A stretch of 64,000 nucleotides of DNA from Allohahella marinimesophila (GCF_039538005.1 NZ_BAABBO010000014.1:62001-126000), one strand, 5' to 3'; positions 44,929-54,747 are shown, counted from the first letter of the stretch. The notes: generated by a model from the letters alone, not told the origin. Made by a program: numbers and translations.

Positions 44929-46428
44929 ATGAATACTGAAGTGATGCAGTTTCAGCGAGATTACCAAATGTTTGCTCCAAGCCAGGCTCGTTCGCTCTTA
45001 GCGATGATTATGGCCCTCTTTCTCGCGGCTTGCGACGGAAGCTCGAGTGTCAACGACAGGACCGCTGATAGTCCCACTCCAAATACGCCCGAAACGCCAG
45101 CCATTCCCCAGCAACCCAACGCGCCGTTGCAGCCGTCTACGCCTGCCGCGCCTGAAGGAGAGCCCGACTTCACACTGGCGCTTGCTTCAGCTGAGCCGGG
45201 GTCAGCGCTAGCTATTACCGAAGGCGCTGAAAGCAAGATCGGCGTCAGCACCCAGTTTCTCAATGGCTTCGATCGCTCTGTATCCTTGAGCGTCGAGGGA
45301 CGAGCAGTCGATCTCGAAGATCTTTCACTGGCCCTCTCCGAAACCACTATCGTTCCGGGCACCTCGGAGAATCAAGTACGTAACCTGGAGCTTACGCTGC
45401 GACTTGCCGTCGGCGCCCTGCCGATCATGCCGCATCAGCGCAGTGTTACTGTAGTAGGGGTGAGTGGCGCCACAACCAAGCGTCTGCAACTCGATATCGA
45501 CGTCATACCAGTTCCAAGGCCCGACGTTTACCTGCTGATAGGACAGAGCAATATGTCTGGCTCCAGTGGCGGCGGAAAAGATGCAGGCCCGGGCGGGCTC
45601 GATGAGCCGCATCCAAGAATTCGACAGCTCAATGTGAAGGGTGACGATGAAACCCCTGGCGCTCACACCAGTCGTTCGCTCAATGTCATGCCTGAAGTCT
45701 TCGTCCGTGCGGAGGACCCCCTCCACAAACCTCTGCCGGCAGGCGCCTCATCGAAAGATGGCGTCAGTATTGGCCCCGGACTGTCCTTTGCCAAAGCCGC
45801 ACTTGGAGATACCACTCAGAATATCATCCTTGTGCCAGCGGCCTGGGGTGACACAGGGTTCTGCCGCGAACTGAGACCTCGCGGCAGCTGGAATGCTGTA
45901 GTACGCAATGTCGGAGATCTTTCGAATGAGACCCTGCTCTATCAACGCGCACTGCTGCGAACAGCGGTCGCCATTGAAGAGAGTGGCGGAATTTTACGCG
46001 GCATCATCATGCATCAAGGTGAAAAAGATGCATCGGATGAATTCAAAGGCCGCGACTGCGTGCAGTACTACGCCGAGAATATCAGACTGCTTGTCAGTGA
46101 ACTGCGCACGAATATTACTGAAGACGTTCGCGGTCCGGAGTGGCGTGATCCGGAGGCGGCTATCCCCTTTGTAATGGGCACCATGTCCCGAGGCGCTGAC
46201 GAGCGAAACGACTACAGTCAGTTCAGTCCGGCAAAATCAGTGGTGGATGGTGTTCACAGAAATATCTCGGGTCTGCTCTCATACGCAACTTTCGCGAACT
46301 TTGATGACCTTGTCCCACCGGGCTATCCATGCGGTGCGGGCGACTGTATCCACTTTGGCGCGTCAGCCGCCAGGGAAATGGGGCGCAGATACTATATGGC
46401 CTTGCGGGATGCGGTTGATTCTCAATAA
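44929..46428 (+). CDS. SASA-domain (sialate O-acetylesterase-like) lipoprotein
   Basis: A 499-residue protein. A lipoprotein signal ends in LFLAACDG (cysteine about residue 35), then a Pro/Thr-rich linker (about 40-75), a beta-sandwich-like region (about 80-195), and an SGNH-type SASA esterase domain (about 200-495). Its nucleophile block is VYLLIGQSNMSG, with IIMHQGEKDA and the C-terminal DCIHFGASAAREMGRRYY supplying the histidine. It should deacetylate carbohydrate (CE6-like) at the cell surface. Starts at 44944 and 44968 are also possible and would give a more normal signal peptide; the position 44929 is only 21 nt after a perfect AGGAGGTGA. Confidence 0.82.
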   Translation: MNTEVMQFQRDYQMFAPSQARSLLAMIMALFLAACDGSSSVNDRTADSPTPNTPETPAIPQQPNAPLQPSTPAAPEGEPDFTLALASAEPGSALAITEGAESKIGVSTQFLNGFDRSVSLSVEGRAVDLEDLSLALSETTIVPGTSENQVRNLELTLRLAVGALPIMPHQRSVTVVGVSGATTKRLQLDIDVIPVPRPDVYLLIGQSNMSGSSGGGKDAGPGGLDEPHPRIRQLNVKGDDETPGAHTSRSLNVMPEVFVRAEDPLHKPLPAGASSKDGVSIGPGLSFAKAALGDTTQNIILVPAAWGDTGFCRELRPRGSWNAVVRNVGDLSNETLLYQRALLRTAVAIEESGGILRGIIMHQGEKDASDEFKGRDCVQYYAENIRLLVSELRTNITEDVRGPEWRDPEAAIPFVMGTMSRGADERNDYSQFSPAKSVVDGVHRNISGLLSYATFANFDDLVPPGYPCGAGDCIHFGASAAREMGRRYYMALRDAVDSQ

Positions 46429-46613
46429 TTTCCATTGGATGGATTGATGGGCAGAGCAACATTTCAATACACTTCGTAACCCGAAAAGAGGGTCAGCATT
46501 GGCGTCATCTGGACTATGCTGACTTAAGTGCCCTTACTTCCAGGAACCCTAGTAGAGCCTGGTAAGTCGGCAAGGCACGCTTCAGCCGTTATTGACATGT
46601 ACTGGAGGCGCTC

Positions 46614-47129
46614 ATGCCCGCATCATGTTTGAAGAAGATGCTGCGTTCTCACCTGATCGACTATAGCTCGATTCAGCATGAACCGGCATATACTGCGAAG
46701 ACCTTGCTCGCCGCCACAGGTATCGAAGCAGACATACTCGCTAAAACGGTAGTTTTGCACGTCGATGGCGTATCGGCCCTGGCTGTCATGACCGCCAGTG
46801 CGAAAATACGGTGGGACAAGCTCTGCCGAGTGATGGGCACCGATTTTATCGAACTCGCCGATGAGTCGGAATTCGCAGAACAGTTCCCAGGCTGTGAGCT
46901 GGGAGCAATTCCACCATTTGGCACCCTGTTTGGTATGACGGTCTACCTTGACCAGTCACTGGCCGCACAATCGGAAATTGCCTTCAGTGCCGGGACTCAC
47001 GATGAAATCATCAGAATGTCCATGCAGGACTATAAGCGATTAGCCAAACCCATCATCCTCGATGCGGGGTTCATCCGAAGTGCCCATATTCCCACAGATG
47101 ATGCTCCACCGCTTGCACAGACTGGCTAG
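46614..47129 (+). CDS. YbaK/prolyl-tRNA deacylase-like protein
   Basis: A 171-residue YbaK/ProX-fold protein, related to the INS editing domain of prolyl-tRNA synthetase that hydrolyses mischarged aminoacyl-tRNA. The conserved segments are KTVVLHVDG, the GAIPPFGTLFGMTVYLDQSL loop and EIAFSAGTHDEIIRMSMQDY. The active-site lysine position is in KTVVL. A GGAGG precedes the ATG. The exact tRNA substrate is unknown. Confidence 0.88.
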   Translation: MPASCLKKMLRSHLIDYSSIQHEPAYTAKTLLAATGIEADILAKTVVLHVDGVSALAVMTASAKIRWDKLCRVMGTDFIELADESEFAEQFPGCELGAIPPFGTLFGMTVYLDQSLAAQSEIAFSAGTHDEIIRMSMQDYKRLAKPIILDAGFIRSAHIPTDDAPPLAQTG

Positions 47130-47189
47130 AGTCGGCTTTCTCACATAGCAGTAGTCGATTTTGACTGCTGCATTCCCTACAATCGGGCG

Positions 47190-48605
47190 ATGATACCAGC
47201 CCGAGATGATTACCCTGTGTCCTCAGAACCCCATCAAGCTTCAAGTGTCGCGGTATGCGATGTGCTGGTCATAGGTGGCGGTATCACTGGTGCTACTACA
47301 GCCCTGGCCCTTGCCCTCGCCTGCCCGGCCTCCGCAATCATTCTGGTAGAGGCTCACGAGCCTGTTAGCACTTCACCGGCCACGGAGCCTGATTTTTCTG
47401 CGCCTGGTCTGAGAGTCAGCGCACTGAATCTTCAATCAGAAAGATTTCTTCGCAGCATCGGGGTCTGGCCTCACCTCGAGGCACACCGACTCAAGCCCTA
47501 CAGGGCCCTGCAGGTAGCAGAAAACCCCGACTCCGGTACTCAGGCCACGGCTGAACAATCGCTCGGTGGCACCACTTTTTCTATTGAGGACCTACAGGAT
47601 CCAGGCATCCAACACCTTGGCACCATCCTGGAAAACGATCGGCTTCAGCGCGGGATCTGGCAGGCGATGGCGAAATTGCCAAACCTCACACTCAGGCAGG
47701 CTGAGCTGCTCGATCTGACCCAGTTGATGCCGGAGGGTGTGGAAGCAAAGCTGAAGAGTGGCGACGGCGAGCGAGAAACTGTAAAAGCCAGGTTGCTCAT
47801 CGGCGCCGACGGTGCCGCTTCTTCGGTGAGGGTCAAGGCAGGCATCCGACAGATGGCTGAGGGGTATGCCCAAAAGGCACTCGTCATCGGTGTCGAGCTC
47901 GATGAACTGGCAGGGGATAAGACCTGGCAACTGTTTCGACCACAGGGGCCGGTTGCCTACTTGCCTCTGTTTGACTGCACGGAGGCGGGGGAGGAGCACT
48001 GTGCTGCCTATGCGTCGCTGGTGTGGTATGACGCGCCTCAACGCATACAGGCGCTCATGCAACTGGATGTTGAAGAGCTTCTCCAGCAGGTGCTCACGAC
48101 ATTTCCTGCCAGCCTACCCCGCGTTCGAAAGATTTATGGTCGTGCCGCCTTTCCCTTGGTGAAGTCGCACTGCACCAGCTATAGCCGAGGCTCTGTGGTG
48201 CTTGTTGGTGACGCTGCGCATACTGTCAACCCGCTGGCAGGTCAGGGCCTCAATATGGGATTGCAGGACGCCGAAGCCCTTTCGACTTCGCTACGAGCGG
48301 AATTGGCAAGCCCCTCGCTGCCAGGCAGTGGTGGACTGCAGAGAGCCCTGGCGATCTACGAGCGCCAGCGCAAGCCTCAGAACCTGTTGATGACCGCTAC
48401 TGTCGATGCGTTCTACTACACCTTCAGCAACGACATAGGACCACTGAAGGCACTCAGACGACTTGGATTGTCCATTGCCGACAGGGCTGGCCCCTTAAAG
48501 CGCCGGGTATTGCAGCATGCGCTTGGGCTCGACCAGGCGGGCGAGCCTGCAGGCACTGGACCAAGAGCGGGCGAAACGGAACCGGCCAGGCTGTATCCGG
48601 AATGA
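47190..48605 (+). CDS. UbiH/UbiF/VisC-family FAD hydroxylase
   Basis: A 471-residue aromatic-ring monooxygenase. The FAD-binding motif VLVIGGGITGATTALALAL is near the N-terminus, the DG motif LIGADGAASSVR is in the middle, and the C-terminal motif VVLVGDAAHTVNPLAGQGLNMGLQDAEAL is the family signature. It probably hydroxylates a ubiquinone precursor (UbiH, UbiF or UbiI step), matching ubiC and ubiA about 9 kb upstream. Which ring position is hydroxylated cannot be decided. The central region after the DG motif is shorter than the usual WWxYxQ block. Confidence 0.87.
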   Translation: MIPARDDYPVSSEPHQASSVAVCDVLVIGGGITGATTALALALACPASAIILVEAHEPVSTSPATEPDFSAPGLRVSALNLQSERFLRSIGVWPHLEAHRLKPYRALQVAENPDSGTQATAEQSLGGTTFSIEDLQDPGIQHLGTILENDRLQRGIWQAMAKLPNLTLRQAELLDLTQLMPEGVEAKLKSGDGERETVKARLLIGADGAASSVRVKAGIRQMAEGYAQKALVIGVELDELAGDKTWQLFRPQGPVAYLPLFDCTEAGEEHCAAYASLVWYDAPQRIQALMQLDVEELLQQVLTTFPASLPRVRKIYGRAAFPLVKSHCTSYSRGSVVLVGDAAHTVNPLAGQGLNMGLQDAEALSTSLRAELASPSLPGSGGLQRALAIYERQRKPQNLLMTATVDAFYYTFSNDIGPLKALRRLGLSIADRAGPLKRRVLQHALGLDQAGEPAGTGPRAGETEPARLYPE

Positions 48606-48659
48606 CAGAACACTAGCGAGCCTGTTTGCTCGCCACCATTAGCGTCAGGAGACAATCCT

Positions 48660-49028
48660 ATGGCAGACACCATATTCGACAAGATCATCAATCGGGACAT
48701 CAAGGCTGACATCGTCTACGAAGACGAGCAAGCGCTCGCCTTTCGAGATATCAATCCGCAGGCGCCCTTGCACGTCCTGATCATTCCCAAACTGAGAATT
48801 GCCACTATCAACGACATTGAGCCCGAGCATGAGGCGCTGGTCGGCCACCTGTTCAGCATCGCCAGGAAAATTGCGCGAGACGAAGGTGTGGCGGACGATG
48901 GCTACAGGGTGGTCATGAATTGCAACGAAGCTGGTGGGCAAAGCGTCTATCACATCCACCTCCACATGCTTGGAGGCAGGATGCTAGGTTGGCCGCCGTT
49001 CACCGACCACCCTAAATCCCAGGGCTGA
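48660..49028 (+). CDS. hinT: HIT-family nucleotide hydrolase (HinT)
   Basis: A 122-residue histidine-triad protein. FDKIINRDIKADIVYEDE and FRDINPQAPLHVLIIPK are the N-terminal signature, and YHIHLHMLGGRMLGWPP carries the histidine triad. HinT hydrolyses nucleoside phosphoramidates and is found in nearly all bacteria. The end is convergent with phoU, 11 bp apart. Confidence 0.95.
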   Translation: MADTIFDKIINRDIKADIVYEDEQALAFRDINPQAPLHVLIIPKLRIATINDIEPEHEALVGHLFSIARKIARDEGVADDGYRVVMNCNEAGGQSVYHIHLHMLGGRMLGWPPFTDHPKSQG

Positions 49029-49039
49029 CCGGCGACGGT

Positions 49040-49765
49040 TTACTTGACGATCAGGCTTTCTGTATCACTGATCGAGATATGCCTGACATCCTGCCCCTTG
49101 ATGAGGTAGATCACGTGTTGTGAAACATTGCAGGCGTGGTCCCCGATACGTTCAAGTGCCCTGAGCACCCACATGATATTCAGAATATGAGTAATCGTGC
49201 GGGGGTCTTCCATCATCACGGTGACCAGTGAACGCATGGCTGACTTGTACTCCGAATCGACAACCTCGTCCTCCTTGATGACCTGAAAGGCCGTCTCGGT
49301 ATCAAAACGGGCAAAGGCATCGAGTGCATTATGCAGCATGCCGTGCACCTGACGACCGATGTTGCGGACTTCCACGAAACCTCTGGCAGAGTCCGAGACA
49401 TCCAGGCCAGCCAGCGCGATGCTGATCTTGGCGATCTTCTTGGCCTCATCGCCTACCCGCTCGAGGTCGTTGACGATCTTGGCAGACGCCACCACGAGAC
49501 GAAGATCGCTCGCGGCTGGCTGCCGCATGGCGATCACATTGACCCACTCACGGTCGATCGTCTTTTCCAGAGCATTGACCTGCTTGTCCTGGTCACGGAC
49601 TTTTTCAGCAAGTTCGACATCCCTCGCGGTCATGGCGGTAATCGCCTGAGAAACCTGCTGCTCAACCAGCCCGCCCATCTGCATGAGGTGCTCCCTCAGC
49701 ATCGTCAAATCCTTGTTGAATTGCTGTGAAATATGGTGCTGGTGATCAGTTCCGCTATGGGGCAT
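49040..49765 (-). CDS. phoU: Phosphate transport/regulatory protein PhoU
   Basis: A 241-residue PhoU, all-helical with two PhoU repeats (DQDKQVNALEKTIDREWVNVIAMRQP, the second ending LERIGDHACNVSQHVIYLIKG). It mediates phosphate signalling between the Pst transporter and PhoR and can bind metals. GGGAG precedes the ATG. It stands alone, away from pst genes and from phoBR (9 kb upstream). No Pho box is obvious upstream. Confidence 0.96.
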   Translation of the reverse strand: MPHSGTDHQHHISQQFNKDLTMLREHLMQMGGLVEQQVSQAITAMTARDVELAEKVRDQDKQVNALEKTIDREWVNVIAMRQPAASDLRLVVASAKIVNDLERVGDEAKKIAKISIALAGLDVSDSARGFVEVRNIGRQVHGMLHNALDAFARFDTETAFQVIKEDEVVDSEYKSAMRSLVTVMMEDPRTITHILNIMWVLRALERIGDHACNVSQHVIYLIKGQDVRHISISDTESLIVK

Positions 49766-49975
49766 TTGTTACTCCCTTATCTTTGTTGGTCCGGCTAACC
49801 GTAGCGCCAGGCTTCATAGGATTCAGTTTGTCTAAAAGCTGGCCTGGTAAAGCGTATATTGGAAACGCCAAGCTCGTTCAGCGCTCTGCTGTACATGAAC
49901 GCAGTATAGTCCGAGACACAGCCGGCTTGCTGCAAATTATGAGCGACAAAGCCAATCGGATAAGCAATCTATAGT

Positions 49976-50014
49976 TAGCCGGAGGCGCTCAACCTTCTCT
50001 CGTTACTCCGGCTA
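49976..50014. repeat. 9-bp inverted repeat after the TIGR03545 gene
   Basis: TAGCCGGAG (49976-49984) and CTCCGGCTA (50006-50014) enclose a 21-nt loop. It directly follows the minus-strand gene that ends at 50038 and could be its transcription end, but no T-tract follows. The rest of the 272 bp between phoU and that gene shows only a TATACT-like box near 49905 on the minus strand. Confidence 0.4.
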
Positions 50015-50037
50015 TGTGTATATGGCTCACTTCAGCG

Positions 50038-51732
50038 TCAAAGCAGCTTCTCGAAACTGCCTGCACGTTCACCGAGCAGCGACTGCAGGTCGACGAACCC
50101 GCCGAGCTGCGCCTCAAGTGCCGGCACCGTATTGCCCAGGCGAGCCTGAACTTCGGTTCTGAGCCGCTGCTGAATTTCCGCCTGTTTCTTTCCGACGAGA
50201 CCCTGAATGGCGCTGCCAAACAACTTGTCGAGACTTGTTTGCAGACTCACCTGAGGATTGGCCGGATCGCCAGTCGCCTGCATCGACATACTGAAGCGAT
50301 CCAGTCCCTTCAGCGCATCAAGCAGTGCCGCCTTGAGCGGCGCACTTTCATTTTCCAGAAGATTGGACAGTTGAACTTCGAAGAACTCGGTGTCGACGTC
50401 GAGATTCAGTTGACCATTTCGTATTTCCGCCTTGCTTGCCACTTCAAGCAAAGCCTCGGCCAGGGTAAGCGGGAAATCTTCATTGTCTGAAAACGTGATA
50501 TCCGAAATCGGCAGCTTCGCCATTTTCAGACCAAAGGTATCGACGAAGTTCTGCGGGTCGACATGATTGAGCAGTCCAGTAAAGGTCACACCGCCTGCTG
50601 CGTTTTGCTGACTCTCGAGGAAGAGCTTTGCGGGCTTGCCCCAGATGTCAGCGCGGTCGGTCAAATCGGTGAACTCACCCGAGAATGGGATCGCCTGACC
50701 TGGCGCAGGCACTTCCCCTGAAATATTGAGTTTTTTCACCAGGAACTTTGGCAGGCCATCACTGTAATCAGTAGTATCAGGTGTCGCAGGTCCCGTGTCC
50801 TCTGGAGCCGCGCTACCATTCAGATAAGGCTGTAGCTTGCCGTACCAGGTGTAACCACTCTGAACCCAGCGGGCCAGATCGTCACCGAAGAGCGTTTTTG
50901 CCAGGTCCTGTACAGACGCCTGATCCAGTCCGACCATCGCCATGGTTCGTTCGACATCCTTCGCAGGCGCCTGTCGCAATACCTTCAACTGAGCCTGCAA
51001 TTCCGCAAGATCTGCATTGAAATCACCGCGCGCGTTCTTGATCTGTGAAAGATCCTGTTCGACCTCTTTTTTCACAGCGAGCGCGTCACCAGCCGCATTG
51101 AGAAAGCCGAGGGGGTCTTTCTGCTTCTTGACCCCTTTCAGGCGGGCTTTGTAGGCGTCTACCTTTTCCTGATCCGGAAGCTGGTCGATTCGTGCCTGCC
51201 AGGCGGCTTTTTTGGCTTCGAGATTCTGTTTGAAAGCTTCGGCAAGCTTCGGCGTCTGCAAATCGGCTCGTTCCAATAGCGCTTTTGGATCCGGCATTTC
51301 CAGAACAGGCAGTTTGAAGTCTGTCTTCAACTGTTCGACGAGGGAGCCTTTCTCATCCGGTGGTGGGGTCAGGCCAGGAATCGCGCCGCTGGTCTCGCGA
51401 GCAGTATTGAAACGCATGCCGTCGACGTTAGCCGTATCTACAATGATCTTGGTTTTCAGAAGCGCAGACAGATCGAGATTGGCGTCGATGAATTCAGCCT
51501 GAAAGGCGTTGCGCATTGGTGTACCGGGATTCGTGACGACAAGACCGTTGAGTGTGGCCCCTACCGGATAGAAACGGACATCGACTGAATCAACCTCCAC
51601 CTTGGCCTTCACCTGCTTACTGCCCTCGCGCTCTACGACAAACTTCGCGATGACATCAATAAAGACCAGTGCCAGCACAATAAGCAGAACGAGCACAGCA
51701 AGAACATAGCCAAGAATTTTGAGAACTTTCAT
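50038..51732 (-). CDS. TIGR03545/AsmA-like membrane-anchored protein
   Basis: A 564-residue protein with one N-terminal membrane helix (about 8-30) and a large periplasmic part. The N-terminal AsmA-like region (VEVDSVDVRFYPVGATLNGLVVTNPGTPMRNAF), the central coiled segment (about 150-260) and the C-terminal TIGR03545 block (GGLLN... DTEFFEVQLSNLLE) are visible. AsmA-like proteins help move lipids across the envelope; a direct role is not proven. The ATG at 51732 is chosen; a GTG at 51744 would add four residues. Confidence 0.8.
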   Translation of the reverse strand: MKVLKILGYVLAVLVLLIVLALVFIDVIAKFVVEREGSKQVKAKVEVDSVDVRFYPVGATLNGLVVTNPGTPMRNAFQAEFIDANLDLSALLKTKIIVDTANVDGMRFNTARETSGAIPGLTPPPDEKGSLVEQLKTDFKLPVLEMPDPKALLERADLQTPKLAEAFKQNLEAKKAAWQARIDQLPDQEKVDAYKARLKGVKKQKDPLGFLNAAGDALAVKKEVEQDLSQIKNARGDFNADLAELQAQLKVLRQAPAKDVERTMAMVGLDQASVQDLAKTLFGDDLARWVQSGYTWYGKLQPYLNGSAAPEDTGPATPDTTDYSDGLPKFLVKKLNISGEVPAPGQAIPFSGEFTDLTDRADIWGKPAKLFLESQQNAAGGVTFTGLLNHVDPQNFVDTFGLKMAKLPISDITFSDNEDFPLTLAEALLEVASKAEIRNGQLNLDVDTEFFEVQLSNLLENESAPLKAALLDALKGLDRFSMSMQATGDPANPQVSLQTSLDKLFGSAIQGLVGKKQAEIQQRLRTEVQARLGNTVPALEAQLGGFVDLQSLLGERAGSFEKLL

Positions 51733-51923
51733 CGAATAATCCACGCTAATTGTTTGCTGCCCATGCTAACAAAAAATCCTGCCGTACTCCCTTTTATTCA
51801 TAAACTGCGCGAGTCCGGTCGGAAGCCATGATCTTTCTGTGAGCGCTTATCAGCATAGCCGTAGTCCGGTCTGACGGTTAAACTGCGGGCAACCTAGAGC
51901 ATGCCCAACAAGTGGATAATAAA

Positions 51924-52319
51924 ATGGCCCCTCACGACCAAAGCAGATCAGAACACAATCTCGCCCTCAGGGTGACAGCGACGGATGGCGACACCAACCA
52001 GGACGGCGACATTTTTGCGGGGTGGGTTGTTTCGAAAATGGATCTGGCAGCAGCCAGTCTCGCAGGCCGGGTATCGCGAGGTCGAACCGCCACGGTAGCC
52101 ATCAAGCAGACGGATTTTCTTTCGCCAGTCAGAAAAGGTGGTGAACTCTCCTGCTACGCCAATGTCATTGAAATTGGCAAGAGTTCGATTCACATTTCCG
52201 TTGAAGCCTGGACCAGAGACAAACATCGGCAGGAATTCCGAAAGGTCACTGAGGGTGTATTCATTATCGTGGCCATTGACGAAGACGGGCGAATTCGCCA
52301 GGTTCCCCGCTCTAGCTGA
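51924..52319 (+). CDS. YciA-type acyl-CoA thioesterase
   Basis: A 131-residue single-hotdog thioesterase. TDGDTNQDGDIFAGWVVSKMDLAAASLA is the YciA signature with the catalytic aspartate, and RTATVAIKQTDFLSPVRKGGELSCYANV is typical. The ATG at 51924 is chosen; a GTG at 51912 would add four residues. It is convergent with uvrD, whose stop is 8 bp away. It is smaller and unrelated to tesB at 32235. Confidence 0.9.
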   Translation: MAPHDQSRSEHNLALRVTATDGDTNQDGDIFAGWVVSKMDLAAASLAGRVSRGRTATVAIKQTDFLSPVRKGGELSCYANVIEIGKSSIHISVEAWTRDKHRQEFRKVTEGVFIIVAIDEDGRIRQVPRSS

Positions 52320-52327
52320 AGACTGGC

Positions 52328-54538
52328 TCAGGCCGGCTCCAGCTTGGCCATCGACAGAATGAGCCATTTCGTCGCGCTCGTGCGCGACTGGTCGTCGGGC
52401 AGCTGCTCGAACTTCACCTGTATCCTGGCATGAGCACCGTCGCCTTCAAAATTGAGTACGGTCCCCTCTCCGAACTTGCTATGACGCACACGACTCCCCA
52501 GCCCGGGAACGAAGATGCCCGAATCCACACTTGGCCTCATGTGCGCAGCCTGACCGGGCAGGCTGTCGAAGCGGGTACGCTGGCCGAACATCGGCTTGGT
52601 CACCAGAGAATGAAGTCTGACTTCCTGTAAACATTCCGTGGGTATTTCACGAACGAAACGCGATACCGGATTATATTTGTCCTGACCGTACAAGCGTCGG
52701 CACTCAGCAAAGGTCAGCACCAGCTTGCTCATGGCACGGGTCACGCCGACGTAGCAGAGACGACGCTCCTCTTCCAGCCGACCGACCTCCTCAAGCGACA
52801 TGGCATGAGGAAACAGACCCTCTTCCAGGCCTACCAGGAAGACCAGCGGAAACTCCAGGCCCTTCGCGCTATGCAGGGTCATGAGCTGCACAGCATCCTG
52901 TTCCTCATTGGCCTGTTGCTCGCCGGCATCGAGCGCCGCGTTGGCGAGAAACTCAGCCAGCGGCTCGTCCGCACTTTCGTCATATTCAGCTACCGCGTTC
53001 ACCATTTCCTCCAGGTTTTCACGGCGCATCTCGCCCTTGTCACCTTTTTCTGTCGCGTGAAACTGAAGCAGGCCCGTCTTGTCGAGCGCCGCCTTGACCA
53101 GCTTTTTGAGGCTGACCTCGGTAGACAACTGCTGTAATTCGATAATGACCTCAACCAGCTGTGCAAGGCCCTTCTGAGCCTTGCCCTTGATCTCGCCGCG
53201 CTGCAGCAGGTCGATGCTCGCCTGCCACAGCGACCCCCCACCGGCAGCACTCTCGGAGCGAATCTGAGCGAGCGTCTTTGCGCCGATACCACGAGGAGGG
53301 ATATTCACGATGCGCTCGAAAGCGGCGTCGTCCTGGGGCAGACGGAGCAGCCGCAGATAGGCCAAGGCATTGCGGATCTCCAGACGATCATAAAACCTGA
53401 GGCCACCGTAGACGCGATAAGCCACGCCATGCCTGACCAGGGCTTCCTCGATGACCCGGGACTGGGCATTCGACCGATACAGAATGGCGATGTCCTGCAG
53501 CGCACGCTCTTCAGTCAAAGCCGTCTGGATCGTCTCGACTATATAGTTGGCTTCATCCTGCTCATTGAAGGCGGCATAGACGTCTATGGGATCGCCATCA
53601 CCGGCGTCGGTCCATAGCGACTTCCCTAGCCGCGAGGGGTTGTTGTTGATGACAGCATTGGCCGCCTTGAGAATATTCCCGGTAGAGCGGTAGTTCTGCT
53701 CAAGCCTCACGACTTCGGTCGAGCCCATGTCAGTCTGGAACGACAGAATGTTCTCGATTTTCGCCCCACGCCAGCCATAAATGGACTGGTCATCGTCGCC
53801 TACGACTGTCACAGCCGCCTGCCGGCCGGCGAGCACCCTGAGCCACGCGTATTGAATCGTATTGGTGTCCTGAAACTCGTCCACGAGCAGGTGACGGAAA
53901 CGCTGCTGGTAGCGAGCGAGAATAGTTGGCTGATGCAACCACAACTCATGACTTCGCAGCAGCAGCTCACCGAAGTCGACAATGCCGGCTTTCATGCAAG
54001 CTTTTTCGTAGGCGAGATAAATGCGCTTCATGGTGGCCTGCCAGATGCGATCGCCCTCAGGCACGCTGCCCGCCCGCAAGCCCTCATCCTTTTGCCGGTT
54101 GATGAACCCCGCAGCTTCGCGGGGCGCGAAACTGGCTTCATCAATCTGCAGCTCCTTGATCACCCGCTTTACCAGCCGGAGCTGGTCATCCGAATCGATG
54201 ACCTGGAAGTTTTCTGGTAGTCCGGCTTCTTTCCAGTGGTACCGCAGCAGGCGGTGGGCGATGCCATGGAAAGTGCCGACCCATAGGTTCCGTACCGGGC
54301 CCGACAGCATGGGTTCGAGCCGGTGACGCATTTCCCGCGCAGCCTTGTTAGTAAAGGTCACGGCAAGCACTTCCTGCGGTTGAAGCCCCTGCGCCCTCAT
54401 AACATAGACGATGCGGTGGACGAGCACCCGGGTCTTGCCACTCCCGGCTCCGGCCAATACGAGGAGATGCTGACTGTCCGAGGTGACGGCTTCCCGCTGC
54501 GGGCCATTCAGGCCGTCAACGATCTGACTGATATCCAT
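52328..54538 (-). CDS. uvrD: DNA helicase II
   Basis: A 736-residue superfamily 1A helicase that unwinds DNA in nucleotide excision repair and mismatch repair. The Walker A motif LLVLAGAGSGKT is near residue 25, Walker B is VDEFQDTNTIQY, and motifs VVGDDDQSIYGWRGA, LEQNYRSTGNI, TLHSAKGLEFPLVFLVGLEEGLFPH and LCYVGVTRAM follow. The ATG at 54538 begins MDISQIVDGLNGPQREAV, as in E. coli UvrD; a TTG at 54562 is possible. A LexA box lies 40 bp upstream. Confidence 0.97.
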   Translation of the reverse strand: MDISQIVDGLNGPQREAVTSDSQHLLVLAGAGSGKTRVLVHRIVYVMRAQGLQPQEVLAVTFTNKAAREMRHRLEPMLSGPVRNLWVGTFHGIAHRLLRYHWKEAGLPENFQVIDSDDQLRLVKRVIKELQIDEASFAPREAAGFINRQKDEGLRAGSVPEGDRIWQATMKRIYLAYEKACMKAGIVDFGELLLRSHELWLHQPTILARYQQRFRHLLVDEFQDTNTIQYAWLRVLAGRQAAVTVVGDDDQSIYGWRGAKIENILSFQTDMGSTEVVRLEQNYRSTGNILKAANAVINNNPSRLGKSLWTDAGDGDPIDVYAAFNEQDEANYIVETIQTALTEERALQDIAILYRSNAQSRVIEEALVRHGVAYRVYGGLRFYDRLEIRNALAYLRLLRLPQDDAAFERIVNIPPRGIGAKTLAQIRSESAAGGGSLWQASIDLLQRGEIKGKAQKGLAQLVEVIIELQQLSTEVSLKKLVKAALDKTGLLQFHATEKGDKGEMRRENLEEMVNAVAEYDESADEPLAEFLANAALDAGEQQANEEQDAVQLMTLHSAKGLEFPLVFLVGLEEGLFPHAMSLEEVGRLEEERRLCYVGVTRAMSKLVLTFAECRRLYGQDKYNPVSRFVREIPTECLQEVRLHSLVTKPMFGQRTRFDSLPGQAAHMRPSVDSGIFVPGLGSRVRHSKFGEGTVLNFEGDGAHARIQVKFEQLPDDQSRTSATKWLILSMAKLEPA

Positions 54539-54577
54539 GTTCAAAATGTTCGGCCCGTCCAATCGGCAAAAGGCACA

Positions 54578-54593
54578 CTGTACAAAAATACAG
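54578..54593 (-). promoter_or_regulatory. LexA (SOS) box upstream of uvrD
   Basis: CTGTACAAAAATACAG matches the CTG-N10-CAG SOS consensus with an AT-rich centre. It is 40 bp before the uvrD start, as expected for an SOS-inducible uvrD. Confidence 0.8.
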
Positions 54594-54747
54594 CGGTGCT
54601 TGTAAATGGGTTTGACTCTTCTACTTTTTTAGCTGCCGTTTCACAGTTTATGTTGTAAAGTTACACCGGGCATTGAGCAAGTGTCCTGAGTTCTGTACGA
54701 CACATACGATTTTGACCAATTACAATAAAAGGCAGCATCGCACTCCT

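Noticed and set aside
46533..46566. CTTAC..CAGG / CCTGGTAAG hairpin upstream of the YbaK-like gene
   Set aside because: Bulged stem with no T-tract, no start-site sequestration and no repeat elsewhere; not distinguishable from chance.
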